DNA of 64,000 nucleotides from Betaproteobacteria bacterium (GCA_009782565.1 WRIU01000008.1:45893-109892); one strand, 5' to 3'; counted from the first letter of the stretch, positions 1 through 11,559 are shown. Notes: a model not told the origin generated them from the sequence alone. Made by a program: numbers and translations.

Positions 1-1
1 A

Positions 2-2035
2 ATGTTGTCACGGCTCGAAGCCATGCTGCCGATGAGCCCGCGCGGAATGTGGATCGGCACTTTCCATGGGCTTTGCAACCGCCTGTTGCGGGCGCACTAC
101 AAAGATGCCGGGCTGGATCGCCTGTTCCAGATACTCGATGTTGCCGACCAACTCTCGGCGATCAAGCGGTTGCTGAAAACACTCAACGTCGATGACGAAA
201 AATTTCCGCCGCGTGCCCTGCAATATTTCATCAATGCACACAAAGAAGCAGGTTTGCGTCCGCATGCGGTTGAGGTTCCGGACGAATACACCCGCCAGCG
301 CGCCGAGCTATACCAGGAATACGAAGCCCAGTGCCAGCGCGAATCGGTCGTGGATTTTGCCGAACTGCTGTTACGCAGCTTTGAACTGCTCCAGCGTAAC
401 GAGCCGATCCGACGGCACTACCAGCAGCGTTTCCGCTACATCCTGGTCGACGAGTTCCAGGATACCAACGTTTTGCAATACCGCTGGCTGAAACTGCTGG
501 CTGCCGATGGGGAAGAGGGCGGTGCGGCGCTTTTTTGCGTCGGCGATGACGATCAGAGCATCTACCGCTTCCGGGGCGCGGAAATTGGCAACATGCGCGA
601 TTTCGAGCGGGAATTCCAGGTGCAGGACATCATCCGTCTGGAACAGAACTACCGCTCGCACGGCAACATCCTGGATGCGGCCAACGCCATCATCCGCAAC
701 AACGCCAACCGCCTGGGCAAGAACCTCTGGACGGAGCGGGGCGGAGGCGAGCCGATCCGGGTCTTCGAGGCATTCAGCGACACGGATGAAGCGCGCTGGA
801 TTGTCGAAGAAATTCAGGCGCTACTGTGCGACGGCGCGGCGCGAAGCGACATCGCCGTGCTGTATCGTGCCAATGCCCAATCGCGCGTACTTGAACACCA
901 GCTTTTTTCAGCCGGTGTGCCGTATCGCGTGTACGGAGGGCTGCGATTTTTCGAGCGCCAGGAAATCAAGCATGCACTCGCCTACCTGCGCTTGCTCGCC
1001 AATCCCGGAGACGATACCGCCTTCATGCGTGTGGTGAATTTTCCCACGCGCGGCATTGGCGCGCGCACACAGGAAATGCTTCAGGACGCGGCCCGACAGC
1101 GGAACGGCAGCCTGTACGCCACGGTGCCCCACCTGTCCGGAAAAAGCGCCGCCTCGCTCGCCCGTTTTGTGACTTTGATCGAAACAATGCGCTGCGAGAC
1201 GCAAGCCCTGCCGCTGCCTGAACAGGTGGAGCATGTCGTTGAGCGTAGCGGCCTGCGCGCGCACTACCAGGCAGAGAGGGAAGGCCAGGACAGGCTGGAA
1301 AACCTCGACGAACTTGTTCGCGCTGCGGAAAGTTTCCACATCGAGACCCGCGCGGCTCCTGAAGCCTTGGCGCAAGCACACGCGCTGCTGGCGGATTTTC
1401 TCAGCCACGCCTCGCTCGAAGCCGGAGACCATCAGGCGGGCGCGCAGGAAGAAGCAGTACAACTGATGACTGTGCACGCGGCCAAGGGGCTGGAATTCGA
1501 CATCGTTTTCCTGTGCGGGCTGGAAGAGGAAGTTTTTCCGCACATCAACAGCCTCTCCGAGTCCGTCGCCGGGTTGGAAGAAGAACGGCGGCTGATGTAC
1601 GTAGCGGTGACACGCGCCCGCGAACGCCTGTACCTGTCTCATGCCCAGAGCCGCTTGCTGCGCGGGCAGACGCATTACCACCTGCGGTCGAGGTTTCTTG
1701 ATGAAATACCATCGGGACTGCTCAAGCCACTCACGCAGCTTGCCCAGAAATCGCGTTTTAGCGGCAGTGGATACGGCGGCGATGGATGGCGAGGTGAAAA
1801 AACCCATTCCCGCGCGTCAACTTCCATTTCGCCGACAGACACGTTCCAGTCGCGCGAACTCCCCGGCGGTTTTCGTATCGGCCAGAATGTGCGCCATCCC
1901 ACATTCGGTTACGGCGTGATCATTGACGCCGAGGGCGACGCCACAGTGCGCGTCAACTTCGGCGACGCGGGCGTCAAATGGCTGATGCTGTCGATAGCGA
2001 AGCTGGAAGCGGTGATGCCTGAGTCTAAGGATTGA
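2..2035 (+). CDS. uvrD: DNA helicase II UvrD, 5' end outside window
   Basis: This is a superfamily 1 3'-5' DNA helicase that unwinds DNA in nucleotide excision and mismatch repair. The visible 677 residues match UvrD from domain 1A onward. They include the DEXX box VDEFQDTN near residue 149, GDDDQSIYRFRGA near 180, the QNYRS motif, the TVHAAKGLEFD motif near 490 and VAVTRARERL near 530. The C-terminus carries the UvrD-type tail (GQNVRHPTFGYGVI then VKWLMLSIAKLE) that distinguishes it from Rep. The N-terminal Walker A region of roughly 90 residues is missing only because the window begins inside the gene. The first ATG at base 2 is internal. Confidence 0.93.
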   Translation: MLSRLEAMLPMSPRGMWIGTFHGLCNRLLRAHYKDAGLDRLFQILDVADQLSAIKRLLKTLNVDDEKFPPRALQYFINAHKEAGLRPHAVEVPDEYTRQRAELYQEYEAQCQRESVVDFAELLLRSFELLQRNEPIRRHYQQRFRYILVDEFQDTNVLQYRWLKLLAADGEEGGAALFCVGDDDQSIYRFRGAEIGNMRDFEREFQVQDIIRLEQNYRSHGNILDAANAIIRNNANRLGKNLWTERGGGEPIRVFEAFSDTDEARWIVEEIQALLCDGAARSDIAVLYRANAQSRVLEHQLFSAGVPYRVYGGLRFFERQEIKHALAYLRLLANPGDDTAFMRVVNFPTRGIGARTQEMLQDAARQRNGSLYATVPHLSGKSAASLARFVTLIETMRCETQALPLPEQVEHVVERSGLRAHYQAEREGQDRLENLDELVRAAESFHIETRAAPEALAQAHALLADFLSHASLEAGDHQAGAQEEAVQLMTVHAAKGLEFDIVFLCGLEEEVFPHINSLSESVAGLEEERRLMYVAVTRARERLYLSHAQSRLLRGQTHYHLRSRFLDEIPSGLLKPLTQLAQKSRFSGSGYGGDGWRGEKTHSRASTSISPTDTFQSRELPGGFRIGQNVRHPTFGYGVIIDAEGDATVRVNFGDAGVKWLMLSIAKLEAVMPESKD

Positions 2036-2060
2036 TTATATTCATGTAGCGTAGCGTGTA

Positions 2061-2086
2061 CCCCTTTCCCGCAAACAGGAAAGGGG
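2061..2086. terminator. Hairpin between convergent uvrD and aminotransferase genes
   Basis: A perfect 9 bp inverted repeat (CCCCTTTCC / GGAAAGGGG) with an 8-base loop sits in the 73-base gap between two convergent stop codons. No T-tract follows on either strand. It is a plausible shared 3'-end structure rather than a textbook intrinsic terminator. Confidence 0.5.
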
Positions 2087-2108
2087 CACAAGTCAAGCGC
2101 CTACAGCC

Positions 2109-3311
2109 TCACAGTACCGCCGCAATCGCCTTCGCCACCACGGGCAGGTTCTTGCCGTTCAGGGCTGCCACATTGATGCGCCCGGAAGAAACGGCGTAGA
2201 TGCCGAACCCGGTCTGAAGCTGTTCAACCTGTTCCTTCGTCAATCCTGTGAAGGAGAACATGCCGCGCTGCTTGGCGATGAAGGAGAAGTCCTTCGCCAC
2301 GCCTTCCGCCTTAAGTGCGTCTGCGAGGCCTGAACGCATGTCGCGGATGCGGTTCCTCATTCCCGCAAGTTCTTCTTCCCAGAGCGCCCTCAATTCCGGG
2401 CTGCCGAGGACGGCGGCCACGACCGCGCCGCCGTGCGTGGGCGGGTTGGAATAGTTGGTGCGGATGATGCGCTTGACCTGAGAACCAACCCGCCCAGCTT
2501 CTTCCTTGCTGGAGGTGATGATGGATAGCGCCCCCACCCGTTCGCCGTACAGGGAAAAATTCTTGGAAAACGAGGAAGAAACGAAGAATTGCGCCCCGGC
2601 TTCCGTGAAGGCACGCACGGCGGCGGTGTCTTCCTCGATGCCGTCGGCAAAGCCTTGGTAGGCCATGTCGAGGAAAGGCACGAGGTTCTTTTCCTTGCAG
2701 ATTGCGGCGACTTCCTGCCACTGGCTGCCGATGAGGTCGGCTCCGGTCGGGTTATGGCAGCAAGCATGCAGCAGCACGATGGATTGCGGGGGCAGGGTGT
2801 TCAATTTCTGCTTCATGGCCGCGAAATCGACGCCGCGCGTGGCTGGGTCATAGTAGGGATAGGTCTCCACCGGGAAACCGGCTGCCTCGAACAGCGCGCG
2901 ATGGTTTTCCCAGGAAGGGTCGCTGATATAGAGCGTGGTTTGCGGCAGGAGTTTTTTCAGGTAATCCGCGCCGACCTTCAGCGCGCCCGTACCGCCGAGC
3001 GCCTGGACGGTGAAGACGGAACCATCGCCCGCCCGCGCGGAACCCTTGCCGAAAAGCAGGTCGCGCACAGCCTGGTTGTAGGCGGCGTTCCCGTCGATGG
3101 GCTGATAGCCGCGCGCGGGCAGCGCCTTCATGCGGGCTTCCTCGGCAGCCTTCACGGCAGCCAGCAGCGGCAGCTTGCCGTTGCCGTCGTAATACACGCC
3201 GACGCCGAGATTGACCTTTTCAGTGCGCGTATCGGCATTGAAGGCTTCGGTCAGGCCGAGGATGGGATCACGGGGGGCCATTTCGACGGCGGCAAAAAGC
3301 GAGGCGGACAT
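2109..3311 (-). CDS. tyrB: Aromatic amino acid / aspartate aminotransferase
   Basis: This is a PLP-dependent class I aminotransferase of about 400 residues. It exchanges amino groups between aromatic or dicarboxylic amino acids and 2-oxoglutarate or oxaloacetate in the cytoplasm. The family signature is clear: NLGVGVYYDGNG near the start, HACCHNPTGAD around residue 190, DMAYQGFADG, the Schiff-base segment SSSFSKNFSLYGERVG near 250 with the PLP lysine, and the C-terminal SSGRINVAALN arginine region. I chose the ATG at 3311 because GGAGA precedes it and the homology begins there; the frame stays open further upstream. Whether it prefers Tyr/Phe (TyrB) or Asp (AspC) cannot be decided from sequence alone. 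Confidence 0.88.
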   Translation of the reverse strand: MSASLFAAVEMAPRDPILGLTEAFNADTRTEKVNLGVGVYYDGNGKLPLLAAVKAAEEARMKALPARGYQPIDGNAAYNQAVRDLLFGKGSARAGDGSVFTVQALGGTGALKVGADYLKKLLPQTTLYISDPSWENHRALFEAAGFPVETYPYYDPATRGVDFAAMKQKLNTLPPQSIVLLHACCHNPTGADLIGSQWQEVAAICKEKNLVPFLDMAYQGFADGIEEDTAAVRAFTEAGAQFFVSSSFSKNFSLYGERVGALSIITSSKEEAGRVGSQVKRIIRTNYSNPPTHGGAVVAAVLGSPELRALWEEELAGMRNRIRDMRSGLADALKAEGVAKDFSFIAKQRGMFSFTGLTKEQVEQLQTGFGIYAVSSGRINVAALNGKNLPVVAKAIAAVL

Positions 3312-3479
3312 GTCTTCTCCAGTGTTTAGTGATAAGTGTTGGGGGATGCGCCGGGATCGGGAATAATGCCAGTTTGTCCCGCCGGTTGCGGCTTCTTCAT
3401 GGCGAAGAGCCAAAAACCATAAGATTCTAGCACCTGGCATGACGGCTTGGTGTGTATTCCTGTTTTGCCTGTCCTACCC

Positions 3480-5561
<2,082 letters not shown>

Positions 5562-5587
5562 AACGACGATGGCAAAAATTATGAGAA

Positions 5588-6094
5588 TTATCTGTCAAAA
5601 AGCTTTGGTGCGGACTTAATAAAACCAACTATACTTTCATCCCCAGAATTTTCTGTAAAAACTATTATAATTTTATTTGCGATCACCGTTTTTGAAAAAT
5701 AAGTTAACAGTTTTGTTCTGAAACAATTTCCTTTACAAAAACCTTTGATAGCGTTTGCATTACAAAGAGCTACTTCATTGTTGCGGTAGGAAAAAACCCA
5801 CACTCCTACATGAGACAAGTATTGAGCTTTTTCATGCTTTGATGATTCAAAATGAAAGTCTACCCCCGCAACTTCTGTAGCAGAAGCCACAATATCGTAG
5901 CCAAGACGTTTTTGGGCAATCTCCTTAATAAATGCTACATCAACAGGAGTTTCCTGCTTCAGTCTTATGTCTTCACCATTCAGGAATTGTTCAACAATCG
6001 CGTTGCGAACAATTTCGCGCGGTTCCACATCAGGCGATGCCAAAAGATCCCCACAAAATAATCCCAGAAAGAAAATAAGCAGTCCCGCTTTCAT
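5588..6094 (-). CDS. Secreted hypothetical protein, possible immunity protein
   Basis: I do not recognise this 168-residue protein. It begins with a classical signal peptide (hydrophobic stretch GLLIFFLGLFCGDLLAS, then mature DVEPREIV), so export to the periplasm is likely. The mature part has three Cys residues and no catalytic motif I can identify. It lies 18 bases downstream of the putative toxin gene at 6113-6655 on the same strand. It is AT-rich in contrast to flanking uvrB and folK, which suggests acquisition by transfer. A periplasmic protein encoded immediately downstream of a putative cell-wall-targeting toxin fits an immunity role; this is inference from position and signal peptide only. 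Confidence 0.6.
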   Translation of the reverse strand: MKAGLLIFFLGLFCGDLLASPDVEPREIVRNAIVEQFLNGEDIRLKQETPVDVAFIKEIAQKRLGYDIVASATEVAGVDFHFESSKHEKAQYLSHVGVWVFSYRNNEVALCNANAIKGFCKGNCFRTKLLTYFSKTVIANKIIIVFTENSGDESIVGFIKSAPKLFDR

Positions 6095-6112
6095 GGCATT
6101 GATCCTTCAGTT

Positions 6113-6655
6113 TCACTTTTTCTTCAAAGGAGGACGTTGAGCGGCATTATATGTAATCCACATTGTCCCAGATCGTCCGATCTCCGAGAGCTGTGCTTCA
6201 CGCGAAGTTGCTTTTGATCCCGACAATTTTATAATTAGGTCATTGAATTTACTGAAACCTTGTGATCCAGTAATCTCGATACAACCAATTGATGCAAATA
6301 GTTCAGATGTATTATCCGGGCCGTCGTGAATCAAGAAGTTGTCATAAACTTGCCATGCTCCGTTTTCATCTGAACGCGCGCTGTGCACCCTATAGCTGCC
6401 AATCCATGCCTTTATCATATGCTTTTGATGGTCGGCCAATCCTACAACCTGTGGTGTTTTTCCATCCTTACACATGACACCAAACCGCAGTACCGTAAAT
6501 TTTTCCAGTACAGACTTTCCCGTATCATCACTTCCAGTCACAGTACATGAATAAACAGGAATTGAAAAAACTCCAAGATGTTCTCCTTTCGGGTAAGCCC
6601 ATGTCGGATATTCACCAATAGGCACGCCCCCGATCCTGATTTCCACAGTACGCAT
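6113..6655 (-). CDS. Putative L,D-transpeptidase-like toxin
   Basis: This 180-residue protein has no signal peptide. Around residues 110-135 it has a histidine in IHDGP and, about 15 residues later, a cysteine in SIGCIEI. That His...Ser-x-Gly-Cys arrangement is the catalytic layout of L,D-transpeptidase (YkuD-like) domains, including secreted anti-bacterial effectors of the Tlde1 kind. The N-terminal half (VFSIPVYSCTVTGSDD, then LRFGVMC) is beta-rich in appearance. A Lys-rich end (PPLKKK) is unusual. It is the first gene of a two-gene AT-rich insert between uvrB and folK. Function is inferred from the short motif and from the neighbouring exported protein. The family assignment is tentative. 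Confidence 0.45.
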   Translation of the reverse strand: MRTVEIRIGGVPIGEYPTWAYPKGEHLGVFSIPVYSCTVTGSDDTGKSVLEKFTVLRFGVMCKDGKTPQVVGLADHQKHMIKAWIGSYRVHSARSDENGAWQVYDNFLIHDGPDNTSELFASIGCIEITGSQGFSKFNDLIIKLSGSKATSREAQLSEIGRSGTMWITYNAAQRPPLKKK

Positions 6656-6782
6656 TTATCATGCCTCCTCTGCTTAATGTCTATAGTTTCATATTGTACG
6701 CATGACTTTAGCTTAGGCGCAATGGGCGATCGCTATCGCAACATCATTCACTACCGCCTAGTTAAATATATAGTTCCCAAAA

Positions 6783-7325
6783 TTATTGGTACAAAAATGC
6801 TGTCCGCATCTTCATTGCCGTCTCGTGAGAGCAATTCTCCCGAACCCGGTCGATGCGTTGGTCTTTCACTTTTTCCAGGAGCGGAGGCAAAGATCCGTGG
6901 CCGGGAATGGTAAGGTCAGGGGCGATTTCGGCCAGCGGCAGGAGGACGAAAGCGCGTTGGTGCAGACGGGGATGGGGCAGGGTGAGCGTTGGGGATTGCA
7001 TTACCGTTTCGCCGTGCAGGAGCAGGTCGAGGTCAACGGGGCGCGGCGCGAGCGCGGCGGTGGTACGGAGGCGGCCAAAGGCAGATTCGATGCCGAGAAG
7101 GGCATTGAGCAGCGCCTGGGCGGAAAGGCCGGTATCTAGGGCAATGACGGCGTTGATGTAGTCGGGGTGCGGGCTGCTGACCCCCAGTGGCGCGCTGCGG
7201 TAGTACGAGGAACAGGCGGCAATCCGCGTTTCCGGCAAGGCCGCGAGGGCTTCCAGGACACGGGGCAGGGTGGCGAAAGGGTCGCCGAGGTTGGCTCCGA
7301 AACCGATGAAGGCGCGCGCGGGCAT
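6783..7325 (-). CDS. folK: 2-amino-4-hydroxy-6-hydroxymethyldihydropteridine pyrophosphokinase
   Basis: HPPK transfers pyrophosphate from ATP to 6-hydroxymethyl-7,8-dihydropterin in folate synthesis. The N-terminus FIGFGANLGDP, the SSYYRSAPLG segment, RPVDLDLLLHGE and LPHPRLHQRAFVLLPLAEIAP are diagnostic. It starts 5 bases after the pcnB stop, the usual pcnB-folK operon. The last 15-20 residues (after LEKVKDQRIDRV) run past the normal family end into the AT-rich insert and finish at a TAA inside it. The original stop was therefore probably lost when the insert at 5588-6655 arrived. Confidence 0.93.
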   Translation of the reverse strand: MPARAFIGFGANLGDPFATLPRVLEALAALPETRIAACSSYYRSAPLGVSSPHPDYINAVIALDTGLSAQALLNALLGIESAFGRLRTTAALAPRPVDLDLLLHGETVMQSPTLTLPHPRLHQRAFVLLPLAEIAPDLTIPGHGSLPPLLEKVKDQRIDRVRENCSHETAMKMRTAFLYQ

Positions 7326-7330
7326 CGTTT

Positions 7331-8680
7331 TTAAGAGCTTGGTTCGGGTGGGGTGGCTTCGGCAGGTTTGCGGCGGCTTCGCCGCCGCTTGCGCGCGGGA
7401 GCCTTGCCGCTACCCGTGGCGGCGCGCAGCAATTCTTCGCGCTCGTCTTGGCTGGCATGGGCGAAGCGGTCCCACCAGGCAGGGAGTTCTTCCGGGATGC
7501 CACCCGCTTGTGCACGCAGGAGGAGGAAATCCCAAGCGGCACGGAACCTCGGATGTTCGATCAGCCGGTAGGGCATCCGTCCCGCGCGTTTGTCGAAACG
7601 TGCTTGCAGCCCCCAGAGTTCCTTGATGTCCCCGGCAATGCGGCGGGTAATCGCGAGCCTTTCCGCCTGGGCGGCGAGAACCTCATCCATTGCGTCGAAA
7701 AGCGCCGGATAGGGTGGCTCACCGGCGGCTTGCCGCTCTTTCCATGTCCGCGACACTTCAGGCCAGAGCAGGGCGGCGAAAAGAAAACTGGGCGAAACGG
7801 GTTTGTCCGCGCGTACCCGCGCGTCAGTGTTTTCCAGCGCCAGCCAGAGGAATCGCTCGGCGACGGGTTGGTCGAGAACGATGTCGAGCAAGGGCAACAG
7901 GCCGTGGTGCAAGCCTTCCTCGCGCAGTTGGCCGATGCAGCGCACGGCGTTACCCGACATGAGCAGTTTCAGGGTTTCGTCGAAGAGCCGCGCCGCCGGT
8001 ACGTTTTCGAGCAGGTCGGCCATGCTGCGGATCGGCGCTCGCGCGGCAGGGTCGATGACAAGACCGAGCTTGGCTGCCAGCCGCACCGCGCGCAGCATGC
8101 GGACAGGGTCTTCGCGGTAGCGGGCGCGCGGCTCGCCGATGACCCGTAGCATTTTTTGTTGCAGGTCGGCTACGCCGTGATGGTAGTCGACGATGGTTTC
8201 GGTGAGCGGGTCGTAATAGAGGGCGTTGACGGTGAAATCCCGCCGGATGGCGTCCTCGGCCTGGGAGCCGTAGATATTGTCGGCGAGCACCCGCCCATGC
8301 CTGTCCGTTTCGGCGGCCTGATTGGCCCGGAAGGTGGAAACCTCGATGGTTTCCTGCCCGTTCATGATGTGGACGATCTTGAACCGGCGGCCGATGATGC
8401 GCGAGCGGCGAAAAAGCGCCCGGACTTCCTCGGGCGTGGCGCTGGTGGCGACATCGTGATCCTTCGGCGTGTGCCCGATCAGCAAGTCCCGAACCGCGCC
8501 GCCAACGATATAAGCCTGATGGCCGCGATTCTGAAGCGTGGCGCAGACTTTGACCGCGCCGGGGCTGACTTGTTCGCGACGGATACCATGTTGGCTGACA
8601 GGGATGCGGGCTGGTTCGGCAGAAGCGGAAAAAGGCAGCGCACGATGGTTGAAAACCCTGTGCAGCAACTTGCGAATCAT
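7331..8680 (-). CDS. pcnB: Poly(A) polymerase I
   Basis: PcnB adds 3' poly(A) tails to RNAs and promotes their decay. The nucleotidyltransferase core is plain: YIVGGAVRDLLIGHTPKDHDVAT near residues 57-80, RRFKIVH, the RRDFTVNALYYDP segment, and REDPVRMLRAVRLAAKLG of the RNA-binding region. The C-terminus is Arg/Lys-rich (KAPARKRRRSRRKPAE), typical of PcnB and not of the CCA-adding enzyme. At 449 residues it is family length. It leads the operon with folK. The ATG at 8680 has only a weak ribosome site, but homology supports a start in this neighbourhood. Confidence 0.92.
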   Translation of the reverse strand: MIRKLLHRVFNHRALPFSASAEPARIPVSQHGIRREQVSPGAVKVCATLQNRGHQAYIVGGAVRDLLIGHTPKDHDVATSATPEEVRALFRRSRIIGRRFKIVHIMNGQETIEVSTFRANQAAETDRHGRVLADNIYGSQAEDAIRRDFTVNALYYDPLTETIVDYHHGVADLQQKMLRVIGEPRARYREDPVRMLRAVRLAAKLGLVIDPAARAPIRSMADLLENVPAARLFDETLKLLMSGNAVRCIGQLREEGLHHGLLPLLDIVLDQPVAERFLWLALENTDARVRADKPVSPSFLFAALLWPEVSRTWKERQAAGEPPYPALFDAMDEVLAAQAERLAITRRIAGDIKELWGLQARFDKRAGRMPYRLIEHPRFRAAWDFLLLRAQAGGIPEELPAWWDRFAHASQDEREELLRAATGSGKAPARKRRRSRRKPAEATPPEPSS

Positions 8681-8815
8681 TTTAATGTCATTTTTTGAAA
8701 GTAAATCAGGCGCGTAATATTACCTGATACGCGCTCGCTCCACAGCGAAGCATTTGGGGTTGCCCTGGCTTTCGAGCAGGTATGACCCGAAGTAATTCTC
8801 AAACTCCATAAACGT

Positions 8816-9937
8816 TCAGCCCTGGAGTCTGCCGCCGCATTCGCCACAAAAAAGATCGCCAGCTTGGGTCGGTGTCCGGCAGTGGGGGCAAATCTGGGTC
8901 GTTTCCGCGTTTTCCGCTACTGTGGCCGCAGGAACTGTTTCCGCGAGAAGCGATGCCAGGATGTCCTGTGTGTCGTTGCCTGGGGCGCTGCTCATGTCGC
9001 TGGTTGCTTGTGGGGCAGGCTGGATGATCGGTTCTTTTTTATTGGCGCTCTGGAACACGGGATTCCTGGCATATTCCCGCACCCTGATCGGAGGCAGATC
9101 CTTTGTGATCCGCAGGTAAATCAGGTTGAGACCCATCATGGTCATGGCCGTGAGAGCGGTTAGAAACAACATCAGACCCGTCATGGAGCCGAAGATGATC
9201 GCGAACGTATATTTGGGCGAACTGAAGAGGGATATTAGCGAATCGCTCAGGATGGATGCCGATATTCCCAGAACGAACGGGCTGCCCGCGAAAACGATAC
9301 TGACCAGGATGAAGTTGGCCAGGCCGATGAGCACGGCGAGCAGGAACAGGTTGAGCAGCAATTCCACGGCGCGGTTGGCAGCGATCCGCCAGAGTGTCTC
9401 CAGGATCTCGTGGATGGTTGCGCCGCTCCAGGCGGCGGGACAGGCCATCGACAATCCCGCTATGAGGCCAAAATACAGTAAACCGGCCAATATCAAGAGT
9501 ACCGGGAAAAGTACGGCATAGAGCACCGGGCCGACGGCAGGCAGTTTGCATATGAAAAGCAACAGGCCGAGGAAGAGGCAGAAGATCACCATCAGTACGA
9601 CGCCGAGCAGCGCGATGCCAAGAATACGCAAAAAGGAGGGAATGCCGTCGGATACGGCTTTGCGAAGCGGCCGCGGCGTTTGTCCACGCGCCTGATCCAT
9701 GAGTAGCAAACCGGCAACGGAAGTCCCGGCGGGCAATATCAGCAATAGGGTCGGGAAGATGAGCAGAACCGTTGCGAGAGAAACGGAACCGGTCAGGGCA
9801 TATCCCAGGAAAGGCAGAGCGAGCGCCGTTAAGTTTGTGGCGAGAAGGACGAACAGGGCTTTTTCGTTGCACAGAGCCTTGGGGATATGCGATAGGCCAA
9901 AATGGAGGATTCCCGTTTCAGACAGGTTTTGGCTCAT
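8816..9937 (-). CDS. Polytopic membrane protein with C-terminal zinc ribbon
   Basis: The protein is 373 residues long. Roughly residues 28-285 contain about six hydrophobic segments (for example LFVLLATNLTALALPFLGYAL and LLGVVLMVIFCLFLGLLLFI), followed by a polar linker. The C-terminal zinc ribbon is ICPHCRTPTQAG then DLFCGECGG, a CxxC...CxxC pair. I recognise no transporter or enzyme signature. The start has a good site (GGAGA, 8 bases before ATG). It is the last of three minus-strand genes whose products all combine a zinc ribbon with membrane segments, which suggests a common complex or process. Confidence 0.75.
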   Translation of the reverse strand: MSQNLSETGILHFGLSHIPKALCNEKALFVLLATNLTALALPFLGYALTGSVSLATVLLIFPTLLLILPAGTSVAGLLLMDQARGQTPRPLRKAVSDGIPSFLRILGIALLGVVLMVIFCLFLGLLLFICKLPAVGPVLYAVLFPVLLILAGLLYFGLIAGLSMACPAAWSGATIHEILETLWRIAANRAVELLLNLFLLAVLIGLANFILVSIVFAGSPFVLGISASILSDSLISLFSSPKYTFAIIFGSMTGLMLFLTALTAMTMMGLNLIYLRITKDLPPIRVREYARNPVFQSANKKEPIIQPAPQATSDMSSAPGNDTQDILASLLAETVPAATVAENAETTQICPHCRTPTQAGDLFCGECGGRLQG

Positions 9938-9971
9938 GCAAATCTCCAGGAAAACGATTTATCCGGCGAGT

Positions 9972-11396
9972 TCAAAGTGACGCTCCCCTGCATTCGGGCA
10001 GATCACTCCACTGGCTCGTGCAATACTGTCTGCGTACCCTCTCACGGCAGAAGAAGCTCCGGCAATTCGACAGGTCATCGCGCATCTGCCAGAGCCAGGG
10101 CGGAGTGGCCGGTTGCGGATTCGTTGCCGTTCGGGCAGGCGCACGCGTTGGGGGAGGCGCGTCTGCCATCTCTTGGTACATTTCAACGGGTTCAGGTTCG
10201 AGCATCTCGGCAGGTTCGGGCGTGGCTGTGGCGGCTTGCGTCGGCGTGGGCATCGGTATGAGCGCCGGAGCGGATGTTTGAGCGGGTGTTTGAGCAGATG
10301 TCCGAGCGGGTGTTTGAACAGGTGTTTGAGTGGGTATTGGTGCTGTGGGTTCGGTAGGCGTGGGAAGCGGGTAGGGAACTTCGCTATCACTGGTTTCGGC
10401 CAAATTATGTTGATTATTATGTCGGCCTTGCTGCTGGTTCATTGGTAGCGATGGGATGCTCATCAATTCTGGTTCCGAGCCCGGTTCCGATATTGATACC
10501 TGTTCCACCGCTGGTTCTACTACTGGTTTCGGGTTGGATGCCAGCGTGTTTTCCGTCGAAGAGCCGGGCGTAGGAGGTTCGGTATCGGGAAGAGGTTCAG
10601 AAGACAGCGTTTGCGGCAACGCGCCTGAGCTTTCCGTTTCTCCGGAATTCCACCATAAAAGCCCGCCCAGGAACACGATCAGGACGAGTGCAGCGATACC
10701 GAGCGCGGCGGGATGGATGCTTTTTCGAATGGACTGCGTTGGTACGGGGGACGATTCGAGCCAGGATGGTTTCGCCGCGATACGGTCGTCCCTCTCCGGG
10801 AAGACAAACGTTTCGGCTGCGAGAGGGGAGGCAGGTTCGTCTTGAACCGTGCTTGCGGTGTTTGCGGGAATGAACGGCTCGGCCAGCGTATTTGGCCTGA
10901 GAGGCTTTGCGTGCCCGCGCGCTTTTTTGTTTTTCTTCCTGCGATGGCCGTGTTTGGCATTATTGCCGGAAAAAATCATCGTCGGTACAGTGGATGCGGT
11001 CGTCATGGCATCCGGTTGCGGCGGCGGCGTGGAAAGCGGTTTCTGTAGTAGGCTGGTTGCTTTGAGTTCGGACAGAAGGATGGTCTTATTGCTGTCTGGG
11101 GGTTGCTGCGTGGCGGTGGCTGGTTCTTGTGGCGTTTCAGGCGCTTTGAGCGTGGACAGCAAAACGGTCGAATCGTTGTCCGTATCTGGCGGCGTGGCGG
11201 TATCCGGTTCTTGTAGCGTTTCGGGCGTCTTGAGCGTGGACAGCAGTACGGTCGAATCGTTGTCCGAATCTGGCGGTATGGTGGCAGTTGGATCGGTGAG
11301 TGTCAGTGCGTTGCCTGTTTGTAGCGATGCTCCGCATTGCATGCAAAATTTTGGAAACCGTGCCCCAAGATCAGCGCCACAAGACGTACATAACAT
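9972..11396 (-). CDS. Zinc-ribbon single-pass membrane protein with Cys-rich C-terminal motif
   Basis: The 474-residue product begins with a zinc ribbon (CTSCGADLG, then FCMQCGASL). A low-complexity region follows that contains near-duplicate segments around DSDNDSTVLLSTLK and DTDNDSTVLLSTLK. One transmembrane helix lies around residue 230 (AALGIAALVLIVFLGGLLWW). A long Pro/Thr/Gln/Glu-rich spacer follows, then a compact C-terminal module: LSNC....C..RVRRQYC...W..LPEC. The same end module closes the protein at 11560-12186. The architecture is ribbon inside, spacer and Cys module probably outside the membrane. The function is unknown to me. Confidence 0.75.
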   Translation of the reverse strand: MLCTSCGADLGARFPKFCMQCGASLQTGNALTLTDPTATIPPDSDNDSTVLLSTLKTPETLQEPDTATPPDTDNDSTVLLSTLKAPETPQEPATATQQPPDSNKTILLSELKATSLLQKPLSTPPPQPDAMTTASTVPTMIFSGNNAKHGHRRKKNKKARGHAKPLRPNTLAEPFIPANTASTVQDEPASPLAAETFVFPERDDRIAAKPSWLESSPVPTQSIRKSIHPAALGIAALVLIVFLGGLLWWNSGETESSGALPQTLSSEPLPDTEPPTPGSSTENTLASNPKPVVEPAVEQVSISEPGSEPELMSIPSLPMNQQQGRHNNQHNLAETSDSEVPYPLPTPTEPTAPIPTQTPVQTPARTSAQTPAQTSAPALIPMPTPTQAATATPEPAEMLEPEPVEMYQEMADAPPPTRAPARTATNPQPATPPWLWQMRDDLSNCRSFFCRERVRRQYCTSQWSDLPECRGASL

Positions 11397-11559
11397 GAAT
11401 GACTACCTGCCATTAAGCCAGTGTTTGCCCGACATGCCGGGTTTCGCCCGAAAGCACAAAAGTATCATCATAAAAGCTCATTATCATACCAGCCTTTCCG
11501 GCAAGGCAATGCGTGGATTCCTTTATCGTGGATGCTCGTGAAGGTTCTGTTTGACTGAA

